Shown here: in pieces, positions 18,478-27,861 of the stretch
How positions within the stretch are numbered: the stretch's first letter is position 1
Layout: the number at the start of each line of letters is the position of its first letter
Source of the DNA: Alteromonadaceae bacterium 2753L.S.0a.02
Lineage (GTDB): Bacteria; Pseudomonadota; Gammaproteobacteria; Pseudomonadales; Cellvibrionaceae
DNA: 64,000 bases
Assembly (NCBI GenBank): GCA_007827375.1
Contig: VISH01000001.1
Coordinates: 124,001 to 188,000, forward strand
Reading direction: 5' to 3'
Translations under genes and position numbers: made by a program
Notes under the pieces: model-generated
Database searches by the model: none
Told to the model about the DNA's origin: nothing
What the model saw: only the letters and a program-made list of their open reading frames with translations

Positions 18478-18846
18478 GTGTCGAACCCAACCCAAGCTGA
18501 ACTGGAAATACTTAACATACTCTGGGAAACCGGCGAAGCCCGAGTTCAGGAGGTACACGACAAACTGAGCAGCAGTCGCGACATTGGTTACACCACAACT
18601 CTTAAGGCCATGCAGGTGATGGCACAAAAAGGGTTATTGAACCGACGCCTCGAAGGTCGCAGTCATGTCTATGCCCCCGCCATTCCCGAAGAAGATACTA
18701 AAAGCAAGCTGTTGTCGAAATTTATTGAAAGCACTTTTGGTGGCTCAAAGAGTCGCATGGTTTTGCAGCTATTAGGCAATAACCAGGTTAGTCAGCAAGA
18801 AATCGACGAAATACGTGCTTTTTTAGAAAATTTAGAGGGTAAATAA
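18478..18846 (+). CDS. blaI: BlaI/MecI-family winged-helix repressor
   Basis: 122 residues. The N-terminal winged helix opens with PTQAELEILNILWE and includes YTTTLKAMQVMAQKGLL, the recognition region of the family; the C-terminal part would dimerise. BlaI proteins are released by cleavage after their BlaR1-type M56 partner senses a signal. The start is GTG with AAGGA nine bases upstream. The M56 gene begins one base after the stop. Nothing nearby encodes a beta-lactamase, so the signal is unlikely to be only beta-lactam resistance. Confidence 0.9.
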   Translation: MSNPTQAELEILNILWETGEARVQEVHDKLSSSRDIGYTTTLKAMQVMAQKGLLNRRLEGRSHVYAPAIPEEDTKSKLLSKFIESTFGGSKSRMVLQLLGNNQVSQQEIDEIRAFLENLEGK

Positions 18847-18847
18847 A

Positions 18848-20782
18848 ATGGATACCTTGGCGTTTTTGCTCACCGGTGATTTTGCCTACGCATTTGCCTG
18901 GACCATGATTCATTCTTTGTGGCAATGCGGAATTATCGCACTGGGATTATGGTTTTCTCTATTCATTAATCGACATCAAAGCGCGAACAGCCGCTACCTC
19001 CAAGGCATACTCGCAATGGCACTTTGCGTCGCGGCCAGTGTGGCGACTTTTACGCATCTCTATGATGGCATTCAAGCCGCCCATGCAAGCCTCAGTGACG
19101 ACTTGGTATTACGATACAGCGGAGGAATCTGGGAGCAGACTTACAGTATTTTGAATAAAAACCTGCACTACATTATTTTCGTGTGGTGTGTGGGTTTTAG
19201 CGTGCAGTTGACGCGTTACGCCTATGATTTCAGTCAGGCCTTGCAATTGCGCAACCGCGACTGCGATCTTGTTGAACAGCGCTGGGCGCAACGCTGTGCT
19301 GAACTCGCCAGCAATCTTGGTGTTGCCCGTACGGTCATCGTAAAAAATTCCGCACGTGTCTCCAGTATTTGTGTAATCGGTCATTTACGCCCCGTGATTC
19401 TGCTACCGATCGGCCTTCTGACACAATTGCCCTGTGATCAAGTCGAAGCATTGCTGTTACACGAATTGGCACACATCCGACGTAACGACTATTTGGTGAA
19501 TACTATCCAGGGTTTTGTACGGCTTTTGTATTTCTTCAACCCCGCAGTACTTTGGATCAGTCAGCGTATTGATATCGAACGAGAAAATGCCTGCGACGAT
19601 ATCGCCGTGGCGAATTGCGGCAGCGCCAAAACCTACGCTCGGGGCTTAGCCAACATTTCGGTATTGGAACTTCGTTTGAGCTCAGTTTTGGCCGCGCGTG
19701 GCAGAGCTTACCGAATGCTGCCGCGGGTTACCCGGCTGTTTAATCACGGCAGTGGCGTAACACGAAGTGCCGAGCAACTGGCCTCCGGGCTGTGCGCACT
19801 CGGTTTGATTTTCGCAATGAACGTGAGCGCCGGCGAATTTCGACTCATTCCGGAAGAACCACACAACACAACGACTGAACCACAGATAACTACCCCTGTG
19901 GAACCCGTCACTACGCTTGCTCTGTCCGAATCGCCAAGCGAGGCGCCTGAAAATCCTCCGGTTAATGCAGCGCCGGTTAAAGACGTCGCAGCACCGAAAG
20001 CCCCCAGTAAAATGCAGCTAGCCAGCAACGCACCTGTGACCAAGCCACAACAAGTACCACACCTGGAAAAAGTAGCCGCCAAATCCGTTGCACCAGCGTC
20101 TGCTGTACCCCCAAAACCGGTGACGGCAGCCCTCGATTACCAAGCCTCTCACGCGTCGCCTCCGCTTCAAGTAGCGCAGGCAAGCACCGCCAAGCCACGC
20201 CGTAGCAGTGTCGAGGACGTTCAGCTAACCCCGATGAAAACGCCAGAATTTAACCAGTTTATGTTGGCAGAAAAATTCACTCTGCCCGTATCTCGGAAAA
20301 TTTATCTGGAAAAAATAACCGTGTCTTTCGCTGATATCTGGATGAAGCGCTTTGCTGCAGAAACCAGTAACGCCTACCGGGACTACATTGCCAGTGAATA
20401 TTCACAAGAATTTCGGGAAACCCTGAGCGAAGCGCTGGCATCCAACGGTTGGCAAGTGGTGGATCGGCCTGATGAAGATACCCTAAAACTCAAAGCCAGC
20501 CTGATCGACTTATACATCTTCGAGCCGGAAACCGCAGGTGTGAAACAAACGATAATTGCCCAAGCGGGGCAGTCGGGCGTCGAGCTCATTTATTCATCAC
20601 CGCAGGGCCAAGCGTTTATGAAAATCGTGGATCATCGCACTACTGGTGATACCAGCGGCGGACCTGTTATCGCGAATCGGGCTACCAATCTCCACTATTT
20701 CAAACGGCTCATGGCAAGCTGGGCGAAAGCATCAGCGCCCTACCTCGAGGAAGTAATGAAAATAGTGGAGAGCCAAAAATAG
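18848..20782 (+). CDS. blaR1: BlaR1-type M56 membrane metallopeptidase with unusual C-terminal domain
   Basis: 644 residues. Four or so membrane segments surround the M56 zinc peptidase domain with HELAH at 205-209 and a downstream ERENACDD (about 244-251) carrying the third ligand. After a membrane segment near 312-328 comes a long proline/alanine-rich linker (about 335-450). The C-terminal part (about 455-640) is not the penicillin-binding sensor domain of BlaR1; it resembles DUF3313-type periplasmic domains (weak assignment). It forms an operon with the BlaI-like repressor. Proteolytic signal relay to BlaI is known for the family; the ligand here is unknown. Confidence 0.85.
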   Translation: MDTLAFLLTGDFAYAFAWTMIHSLWQCGIIALGLWFSLFINRHQSANSRYLQGILAMALCVAASVATFTHLYDGIQAAHASLSDDLVLRYSGGIWEQTYSILNKNLHYIIFVWCVGFSVQLTRYAYDFSQALQLRNRDCDLVEQRWAQRCAELASNLGVARTVIVKNSARVSSICVIGHLRPVILLPIGLLTQLPCDQVEALLLHELAHIRRNDYLVNTIQGFVRLLYFFNPAVLWISQRIDIERENACDDIAVANCGSAKTYARGLANISVLELRLSSVLAARGRAYRMLPRVTRLFNHGSGVTRSAEQLASGLCALGLIFAMNVSAGEFRLIPEEPHNTTTEPQITTPVEPVTTLALSESPSEAPENPPVNAAPVKDVAAPKAPSKMQLASNAPVTKPQQVPHLEKVAAKSVAPASAVPPKPVTAALDYQASHASPPLQVAQASTAKPRRSSVEDVQLTPMKTPEFNQFMLAEKFTLPVSRKIYLEKITVSFADIWMKRFAAETSNAYRDYIASEYSQEFRETLSEALASNGWQVVDRPDEDTLKLKASLIDLYIFEPETAGVKQTIIAQAGQSGVELIYSSPQGQAFMKIVDHRTTGDTSGGPVIANRATNLHYFKRLMASWAKASAPYLEEVMKIVESQK

Positions 20783-20898
20783 CGCGATTGCGCACACGGT
20801 TTCGAGAGCCCGGCCTGATGTCCCTGAACCATCCCGCTACCCCACAGGAATTTCGGGTCGGGCACTCGATTTAATTGATTAACGCTAAAACTGTCGAC

Positions 20899-20920
20899 TA
20901 AAAAACTACTTGTGAGTAGT
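20899..20920 (-). terminator. Terminator of the FKBP gene
   Basis: On the minus strand a stem ACTACT-caca-AGTAGT is followed directly by a run of six T, downstream of the FKBP stop. Confidence 0.6.
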
Positions 20921-20924
20921 GATT

Positions 20925-20972
20925 GAGCACTTCCGGCCCTAACTCACGCCGGGTAGGAAGTGCTCTTTTTTT
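20925..20972 (+). terminator. Terminator of the blaI-M56 operon
   Basis: A 10-bp stem GAGCACTTCC...GGAAGTGCTC with a partly paired loop is followed by seven T on the plus strand. The T-run reaches the FKBP stop codon. Together with the stem at 20899-20920 it forms two back-to-back terminators for convergent genes. Confidence 0.8.
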
Positions 20973-21714
20973 ATTGCTTGAGTTTTTTCACAGTTTTTTG
21001 CTGCTCGGTTTTCAGCAGCTCAATCTCAAACACCAACACTGAATTTGGTGGAATTTTGCTACGGTCTTGTGCGCCATAGCCCAGCGCAGGCGGTATATAA
21101 AATTCGTAGGTGCTGCCTTCCTTCATAAGTTGCAGACCTTCTGTCCAACCTTTTACGACTCTGTGTAATTGAAACTGTCTGGGCTGACCATCGCCGGTCG
21201 TATCGAATACGCTACCATCCGTGAGGCGGCCGGTATATTTTACGGTCACCTTGTCGGTTCGGTTAGGTGTTGCACCGTCACCCTCCTTAATAACCTTGTA
21301 TTGCAAGCCACTCTCAGTTACCTGAACCCCTTCTTTGGTTTTGTTTTCCTCAAGGAAGGCGGTCGCTTTGGCCAGATTTTCTTCACGTATACGTTGATCT
21401 ATCTCGCGACGATGTTCACGCATGCTTTTTTGTACGTCGGCAAACAGCTTGCCGTATTCCTCTTCGCTCATCTGAACCTGATCGTGCAGGGTATCGTGAA
21501 TGCCCTGCAGATACATGTCGAGATCAAACTCGCCATTGTATTCGATCACTTCATCAGACAGGCTTTTCACTTTTTCACCGATACGTGCACCCACGGCATA
21601 AGCTTCGCGTTGCTTCTCAGTAACCGGTTTAACTGGTGTTTTTGCCTTTTCTTCGCCACAGCCCACAACAAGCAGACTGGTAACCGCGACTACAAAAAAT
21701 ACTTTTAACCTCAT
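20971..21714 (-). CDS. FKBP-type peptidyl-prolyl isomerase lipoprotein (Mip/FkpA-like)
   Basis: 247 residues from the ATG at 21714, which has AAAGGGTG upstream and opens with a lipoprotein signal ending in VVGCGEE; the longer reading frame upstream lacks a signal. An N-terminal helical dimerisation region (about 35-125) precedes the FKBP domain (about 135-240) with VKYTGRLTDGSVFDTT, WTEGLQLMKEGSTYEFYIPPALGYG and PPNSVLVFEIELL. It should act as a periplasmic, membrane-tethered proline isomerase and chaperone for envelope proteins. Monocistronic, divergent from leuS. Confidence 0.93.
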   Translation of the reverse strand: MRLKVFFVVAVTSLLVVGCGEEKAKTPVKPVTEKQREAYAVGARIGEKVKSLSDEVIEYNGEFDLDMYLQGIHDTLHDQVQMSEEEYGKLFADVQKSMREHRREIDQRIREENLAKATAFLEENKTKEGVQVTESGLQYKVIKEGDGATPNRTDKVTVKYTGRLTDGSVFDTTGDGQPRQFQLHRVVKGWTEGLQLMKEGSTYEFYIPPALGYGAQDRSKIPPNSVLVFEIELLKTEQQKTVKKLKQ

Positions 21715-21890
21715 ATGTTTCACCCTTTCATTATTGTTGTCGGCAAGAGGCCGGAATATTACCGCAACATGTTGCAGTTTCAAGCCTCGTAAAGCCAAGT
21801 TGCGACTCAGCACCATCCTACCCGCGAGTCTTTATTTTTGTCATAATGCCCCCCCTTTTCCGCAACCTGCACTCCACTACCGAAATTCGA

Positions 21891-24350
21891 ATGAAAGAAC
21901 TCTACAACCCATCAGAAATTGAGCAACAGGCCCAGCAATTTTGGGAATCCAATAAAAGCTTCGAGGTGTTAGAAGACCCCGGCAAAGAAAAGTTCTATTG
22001 CCTCGCTATGTTCCCCTACCCCAGCGGCCGCCTGCATATGGGCCACGTACGTAATTACACAATTACCGATGTCATCGCGCGCTTTCAGAGAATGCAGGGT
22101 AAAAATGTGTTGCACCCCATGGGTTGGGATGCCTTCGGCCTGCCGGCCGAAAACGCTGCGATAAAGAACAACACGGCGCCAGCGAGTTGGACCTACGACA
22201 ACACCGATTACATGCGCAAACAGCTCAAGGAATTGGGCTTCGGGTTCGATTGGTCTCGCGAGGTTACCACTTGCAAACCGGATTACTACCGTTGGGAGCA
22301 ATGGTTTTTCACACGCCTCTATGAAAAAGGTTTGGCCTATAAAAAGGTGTCGGCAGTCAACTGGTGTCCGAATGATCAAACTGTGCTGGCCAATGAACAG
22401 GTTGTTGAGGGCTGCTGCTGGCGTTGCGACACGCCGGTGGAGCGCAAAGAAATCCCGCAGTGGTTTATCCGAATTACCGACTATGCCGACGAACTGCTGG
22501 CCGATCTGGAAAAATTACCCGAATGGCCGGATCAAGTACGCACCATGCAAAAAAACTGGATCGGCAAGAGCCGCGGCGTTGAAATGCGTTTCGATTTGCC
22601 CGAAGCCATCGCCGGACACACCAGTTTCGAGGTATACACTACACGCCCCGATACCACCATGGGCATTACCTATGTCACCCTGGCCGCTGAACACCCCATT
22701 GCCAAGGCCGTTGCTGAAAATAACCCGGCGCTGGCTGAGTTCATTGAGGAATGCCGTGTCCAGTCGGTAGCTGAAGCCGACATGGCCAATATGGAAAAGA
22801 AAGGCATGGATACCGGTCTCAAAGCATTACACCCCATAACCGGTGATCAGATACCCGTGTGGGTGGGTAACTATGTGCTGATGGATTACGGGTCTGGCGC
22901 GGTAATGGCGGTACCTGCCCACGATCAACGGGATTGGGAGTTTGCTAAAAAATACGGCCTGGAAATCACCCAGGTTATCGCGCCATCAAACGGGGAAGAG
23001 GTGGATCTCGAAAAAAGCGCCTTTGTCGAAAAAGGGGTCTTGGTCAATTCAAGCGAATTCGATGGCCTCGACTTTAACGCTGCATTCGAAGCCGTCTCGC
23101 AAACTCTCATACAGGCCAATAAGGGCCGTGTAACCACCAATTTCAGACTGCGCGACTGGGGTGTGTCCCGTCAGCGCTATTGGGGCGCCCCGATTCCCAT
23201 TTTTAATCTGGCCGATGGTGGCGAAATTCCCGTGCCGGCGGACAAACTGCCCATTTTGTTACCCGAAGATGTGATTATGGACGGCGTGCAATCGCCAATT
23301 AAAGCCGATCCGGAATGGAAAAAGGATGAACTCAACGGTGCGCCGGTAGAGCGGGAAACCGACACTTTCGACACCTTCATGGAAAGCTCCTGGTACTACG
23401 CGCGCTACGCAGCGCCGAGCGACACCGCCATGCTGGACAGCCAAAAGGCCGACTACTGGTTACCCGTCGACCAGTATGTCGGCGGTATCGAGCACGCCAT
23501 TTTGCACCTGCTTTACGCACGCTTCTTTCACAAACTGATGCGCGACGAAGGCCTTGTGCATTGCGATGAACCTTTCGAGCGGCTGCTTTGCCAGGGCATG
23601 GTGTTAAAAGATGGCACGAAAATGTCCAAATCCAAGGGCAACACCGTCGACCCCGCTGAGTTAATAGACCTCTATGGCGCAGACACCGTGCGCTTGTTCA
23701 CCATGTTTGCGGCTCCGCCGGAGCAAAGCCTCGAATGGACCGAAAGCGGCGTAGAAGGTGCCTTCCGGTTTCTGAAAAAACTCTGGAAAGCTGTAGTACA
23801 ACACATTGAGGCCGGCACTCCCGGTGAGCTCGATGTCAGCGAAGTCGAGGGCGACCAGCAAGACCTGCGCCGTAAAACTCACGAAACCATTGCCAAAGTG
23901 AGCGACGATTACGGCCGCCGCCAAACCTTCAATACCGCGATTGCCGCCGTGATGGAACTGCTCAATGAGGTAGGCCGCCATGCCGATCGCAGTACGCCAC
24001 TGGGCCTTGCCGTGGAACGCGAAGCCCTCGAAGCTGCGGTTCAGCTGTTGGCGCCCATCGTGCCTCATGTGTGTCATGCATTGTGGCAGGAACTTGGCCA
24101 CCCAGACCCGATACTGAATGCGCCCTGGCCTAGCGCTGACCAACAAGCCATGGTAAAAACCTCGACCGTCATCGTGGCCCAGGTAAATGGAAAGGTGCGC
24201 GCCAAGCTCGAAGCCCCAGTGGACGCCGATAAAGAATCGCTCGAAAAACTAGCTCTTTCAGATGCCAATGTTCAAAAGTACATCGCCGGAAAAATGATAC
24301 GCAAAGTGATTGTGGTGCCCGGCAAACTGGTCAATATTGTGGCGAACTGA
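21891..24350 (+). CDS. leuS: Leucyl-tRNA synthetase
   Basis: Class I synthetase of 819 residues from the ATG at 21891 (MKELYNPSEIEQQAQQFW), which matches the usual family N-terminus; an ATG 15 codons earlier adds atypical residues. The HIGH-type motif is HMGHVRNY, a CP1 editing domain spans about 220-400 with a TTRPDT motif, and the KMSKSKGN motif is intact. It is the first gene of leuS-lptE-holA, a conserved gammaproteobacterial cluster. Confidence 0.97.
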   Translation: MKELYNPSEIEQQAQQFWESNKSFEVLEDPGKEKFYCLAMFPYPSGRLHMGHVRNYTITDVIARFQRMQGKNVLHPMGWDAFGLPAENAAIKNNTAPASWTYDNTDYMRKQLKELGFGFDWSREVTTCKPDYYRWEQWFFTRLYEKGLAYKKVSAVNWCPNDQTVLANEQVVEGCCWRCDTPVERKEIPQWFIRITDYADELLADLEKLPEWPDQVRTMQKNWIGKSRGVEMRFDLPEAIAGHTSFEVYTTRPDTTMGITYVTLAAEHPIAKAVAENNPALAEFIEECRVQSVAEADMANMEKKGMDTGLKALHPITGDQIPVWVGNYVLMDYGSGAVMAVPAHDQRDWEFAKKYGLEITQVIAPSNGEEVDLEKSAFVEKGVLVNSSEFDGLDFNAAFEAVSQTLIQANKGRVTTNFRLRDWGVSRQRYWGAPIPIFNLADGGEIPVPADKLPILLPEDVIMDGVQSPIKADPEWKKDELNGAPVERETDTFDTFMESSWYYARYAAPSDTAMLDSQKADYWLPVDQYVGGIEHAILHLLYARFFHKLMRDEGLVHCDEPFERLLCQGMVLKDGTKMSKSKGNTVDPAELIDLYGADTVRLFTMFAAPPEQSLEWTESGVEGAFRFLKKLWKAVVQHIEAGTPGELDVSEVEGDQQDLRRKTHETIAKVSDDYGRRQTFNTAIAAVMELLNEVGRHADRSTPLGLAVEREALEAAVQLLAPIVPHVCHALWQELGHPDPILNAPWPSADQQAMVKTSTVIVAQVNGKVRAKLEAPVDADKESLEKLALSDANVQKYIAGKMIRKVIVVPGKLVNIVAN

Positions 24351-24406
24351 TATTTGGGTGTCGGGCGTCCAGAATTAACTCTGGGGAAAATCTAAAGGCG
24401 AATTTA

Positions 24407-24958
24407 ATGCATGACCTTTTTAAAAGCTTTCTGTGTCAGACCTCAGGCATCAGACGCCTGACAACTGTATTGCTGCTCATCACGCTCACATCTGCCTGTG
24501 GTTGGCAGTTGCGGGGTTTGCATTCCGCCTCGAGTAGCACCCCCTTGCCCGACCAAGTTAAACTGGTAACCACAGAGCCTAACAGCAGTATGGCCCGAAC
24601 CCTGCGTCGCATTCTCACCAGTAAAAATATTGCCGTTGCTGCCGATGCCCCGCTAGCCTTGGTGTTGGAAGAGGAAATTCTCGACAAGCGCCCGCTATCA
24701 GTGACTGAAACCGGCGTCACAGCTCAATATCAATTGGTACTTACGGTACGCTATCGATATAAAAACGCGTCTGCCAGCAATCCACTCACCAGCGAAAGAC
24801 TGGAGCTTTCGAGCTGGCGTAGTTACGATTTCGACGCCAAGCTCATTGTCGCAAAAAACCAGGAGGAACAAGCCCTGCTAGAGGAAATGCGTGAAGAACT
24901 GGCCTGGCGTATGCTCGATGGCGTTCCAGAACTGAACGAGCAGGCGTCTAATGGCTAG
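24407..24958 (+). CDS. lptE: LPS-assembly lipoprotein LptE
   Basis: 183 residues. The signal sequence ends in a lipobox TSACGW, and the mature part begins with the WQLRG motif of LptE (RlpB). It plugs the LptD barrel in the outer membrane and is needed to insert LPS. The stop overlaps the holA start by eight bases. Placement between leuS and holA is diagnostic. Confidence 0.93.
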   Translation: MHDLFKSFLCQTSGIRRLTTVLLLITLTSACGWQLRGLHSASSSTPLPDQVKLVTTEPNSSMARTLRRILTSKNIAVAADAPLALVLEEEILDKRPLSVTETGVTAQYQLVLTVRYRYKNASASNPLTSERLELSSWRSYDFDAKLIVAKNQEEQALLEEMREELAWRMLDGVPELNEQASNG

Positions 24959-26003
24959 GATACGTGCCGATCAACTGGCAACAAGCCTGAGAAAAGATCT
25001 TGCACCGGTTTATCTCGTAACCGGCGATGAAGCTCTAATGAGTCAGGAAGCCTGCGATACGATTCGACAACATGCGCGGAAACACGGTTTTACCGAGCGC
25101 GAGCTGTATCACACCGATGCAGGTTTCAGTTGGGATGAACTCTATAACGCGAGCAGCGCAATGTCGCTGTTTGCCGATAAAAAGATTATCGAAATTCGCG
25201 TCCACAACGGTAAGCCTGGGGATGCCGGCAGTAAAGCGATTACCGACTACTGCGCGAACACCAACGAAGATACCCTGCTGTTATTGGTGTGCCCTAAAAT
25301 CGATGCCCGGAGTCAATCGTCGAAATGGTTTAAAGCCATTGAGCAAACCGGCACAGTCATTAATATCTGGCCGATTGGTATCGCGCAAATGCCCCGCTGG
25401 ATAGACAACCGCCTCAAAGCCGCCGGGCTCAATGCCGATAGCGACGCCATCGACATTCTTTGCGCAAAAACAGAGGGCAATCTGCTTGCTGCCGCGCAGG
25501 AAGTGGAAAAGCTAAAACTGCTCACAGATGAACCGCTTATCGACGCTCAGCTCATGGCCAATGCGGTAATGGATTCAGCCCGCTACGACACATTTGGCAT
25601 GGTGGATAAAGCCATATTCGGCGATAGCCGCGCGGCTGCCGAGAGCTTGCAAGGACTTCGAGCTGAAGGTACCGAGGCATTGGCGATATTGTGGGCACTT
25701 AACCGAGATCTCGTGGCCCTCACCAATCTCAAAGAATCGCTGCAAGCCGGGGAGAGTTTTGACTTCGCCGCGAAGCGCAACGGCGTGTGGGACAAGCGCA
25801 AACCACTTTTCAAGCAAGCGCTGCAGCGTTTAAAGCTGCCACAACTCCACGACCTGCTGCGAAAAACCGCGCTGGCAGATCGCGTCGCTAAAGGCAGCGC
25901 CAAAGGAGATGTGTGGAATATTTTGTTGGATATCACCCTCGGTCTGGCAGGAGTAACGACGCTCACGCCGCAAACCAGTCGCCTTGAATTCCGTATTGGT
26001 TAA
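24951..26003 (+). CDS. holA: DNA polymerase III delta subunit
   Basis: 350 residues, clamp-loader subunit that opens the beta clamp. Characteristic segments are LAPVYLVTGDEALMSQEACD near residue 20, LLLVCPKIDARSQSSKWFKA near 120, and a helical C-terminal collar domain including WALNRDL. Translationally coupled to lptE by an eight-base overlap. Confidence 0.95.
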   Translation: MARIRADQLATSLRKDLAPVYLVTGDEALMSQEACDTIRQHARKHGFTERELYHTDAGFSWDELYNASSAMSLFADKKIIEIRVHNGKPGDAGSKAITDYCANTNEDTLLLLVCPKIDARSQSSKWFKAIEQTGTVINIWPIGIAQMPRWIDNRLKAAGLNADSDAIDILCAKTEGNLLAAAQEVEKLKLLTDEPLIDAQLMANAVMDSARYDTFGMVDKAIFGDSRAAAESLQGLRAEGTEALAILWALNRDLVALTNLKESLQAGESFDFAAKRNGVWDKRKPLFKQALQRLKLPQLHDLLRKTALADRVAKGSAKGDVWNILLDITLGLAGVTTLTPQTSRLEFRIG

Positions 26004-26097
26004 GCACGCACGGTGTGATCCCTGAGCACGCGCAAACATGAGCACCTGCAAACATGAGCACCGGCAACCAAGAGGTCGAAAACATCTTGACGCCAGT

Positions 26098-26601
26098 CTA
26101 CGAGTCGCCCCTCTCGCGCTTCGATCCCCAAACACCGAATACCGTGGCGGCACGCGAAACCAGTGCCAAGCCCATGCCCAATGCCGGCCATTGCACCCAC
26201 AGATAGGGCGAAGTGGCAAGGTTCACGATCAGCAGAAATATTAAGATAAAAGTAAAACGCGCGGCCATTTTATAAAATTCTTTCTGGTCTTCACGGGCCT
26301 GATCCGATTGCAATTCTGGATTTGCGGTGCTCGGCGTGCTATTCATGTCGGTTTTCTCCTGATGTTTGGGGTCCATAACGGGTTCCGCTTGTGCTGAGTC
26401 GGTGGTCGGCTCAGCAACTCCTCTGAGTTCGTCCACCGTAACGTCATATACTGCAGCTAATGCCTTGAGAGTTTCCAAACCGGGTGTCGCACCATTCTCT
26501 ACTCGCTGAACGGTACGAACGCTTACACCTGCGGCTTCAGCCAACTGTTCTTGAGACCATGCGCGCTGCAAGCGCAACTGCTTGATTTTCTCGGCAGACA
26601 T
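26098..26601 (-). CDS. XRE-family regulator with C-terminal 2TM domain
   Basis: 167 residues from the ATG at 26601, which has AAGGGGA upstream. Residues 1-60 form a helix-turn-helix (WSQEQLAEAAGVSVRTVQRVE). A flexible region is followed by two hydrophobic segments (about 113-155) resembling the 2TM domain (PF13239) found in membrane-linked XRE proteins. It could therefore be a DNA-binding protein held at the inner membrane. Target genes are not evident; the closest neighbour is the divergent gene at 26931. Confidence 0.83.
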   Translation of the reverse strand: MSAEKIKQLRLQRAWSQEQLAEAAGVSVRTVQRVENGATPGLETLKALAAVYDVTVDELRGVAEPTTDSAQAEPVMDPKHQEKTDMNSTPSTANPELQSDQAREDQKEFYKMAARFTFILIFLLIVNLATSPYLWVQWPALGMGLALVSRAATVFGVWGSKRERGDS

Positions 26602-26930
26602 TGCTGTGTTCCCCTTAATTAAATCGAACAACGGCGCGACAACACCACGCCAACTACCCGACACGAGCCCGACACAAACCCGTAATGCGTAATATTTTCT
26701 TTTAAAATCAATAAATTACACCCAAAAAATCTGTGGTGCCAGGAATTTCATCAGGCGTACTTGTCGCGCCATTGTCGCACATCCTCGTTAGCCTGTTAGT
26801 ATGCTTGACCGGAATATGACTACAATGGTTGAGACCGGGGTAGCACCACGACAACCCTTATCTGGGAGTTATTACCATCTTAAGTTTTACAGCCCTCCCG
26901 AGTTTCATAGCGACACCACGATTTAAATCC

Positions 26931-27827
26931 GTGGGCCTTGCTATCGTGTTTGTACTCAACCTGCTAGCGCTACCCGTCGTGGCTCAGGGCACCCAATGGG
27001 TGCAGATCCACGACATGTCAGCAGACGAAATCGAAAATACGCTCTATGTGAAACGCTACAAGTACTTTGAAGAACTTGTTGTACTCCTACTGCGGGAATC
27101 CTGTGAGCTCTGCAAGGTTAAAAAAATACAGTTCCCTGCAGCCACCTCCACCCGAAACATCAAACACCTCAATAAAGGGCGAATCGACATTGCCTGGATG
27201 AACACCACCAAACAGCGCGAACGCGAGCTGTTGGCGATTCGTTATCCGATATACCGGGGGCTGATAGGCTGGCGCCTGCTACTTATCAAAAACGGCGATC
27301 AGCAAAGGTTCTCAAAGGTGGAAAATCCGGCTCAGCTACGCGCGCTCTGGGCGGGTCAGGGCCACGATTGGCCTGATACCCAAGTATTGCGCCATGCCGG
27401 CCTTGGGGTGCGTACTTCGGATAACTGGCACGGCATTATGAATCTGCTCTACCAGGGCCGAATCGATTATTTTCCACGCGGCCTCAACGAAATTCAATTT
27501 GAAGCAGTGTCTTTGAAAGACCGTGACATCGTTATCGAAAAACATTTGGCGCTGTATTACCCCGCAGCATTTTATTTGTTTGTTGCACGCGATAACCAGG
27601 AGCTTGCGATGCAATTAACACATGGCTTCGAGGCGGCACTGCACGACGGGGAGTTCGATAAGCTGTTCGAGCGTTATTTTGGGGAAGACATTCAAAAAGC
27701 CAGGCTCTCGCAAAGACGCATTCTCCGATTCAGCAACCCGGAGCTGTCTGCCGCCACACCTCTGGCGCGCCAAGAACTTTGGTTTTCACCAGCGTCAAAG
27801 CTGAGTTCCAGCGCCGCCGCACCTTAG
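26931..27827 (+). CDS. Periplasmic solute-binding-like protein (type 2 fold)
   Basis: At least 298 residues. A signal peptide ends near VVAQG. The mature part resembles extracellular solute-binding proteins of the PBPb type, with CKVKKIQFPA, RIDIAWMNTTK near residue 84, LYQGRIDYFPRGLNEI near 178 and YYPAAFYLFVARDN near 206. A paired Cys-x-x-Cys (CELC) near residue 60 could form a disulphide. The annotated start GTG (26931) lacks a ribosome site; the open frame continues upstream to ATC (26877) which has GGGAG eight bases before it. No transporter genes adjoin, so it may be a stand-alone sensor or binding protein. Confidence 0.72.
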   Translation: MGLAIVFVLNLLALPVVAQGTQWVQIHDMSADEIENTLYVKRYKYFEELVVLLLRESCELCKVKKIQFPAATSTRNIKHLNKGRIDIAWMNTTKQRERELLAIRYPIYRGLIGWRLLLIKNGDQQRFSKVENPAQLRALWAGQGHDWPDTQVLRHAGLGVRTSDNWHGIMNLLYQGRIDYFPRGLNEIQFEAVSLKDRDIVIEKHLALYYPAAFYLFVARDNQELAMQLTHGFEAALHDGEFDKLFERYFGEDIQKARLSQRRILRFSNPELSAATPLARQELWFSPASKLSSSAAAP

Positions 27828-27861
27828 TTAGACGGCACAGCAAACGTACAGGGAAAGCGCC

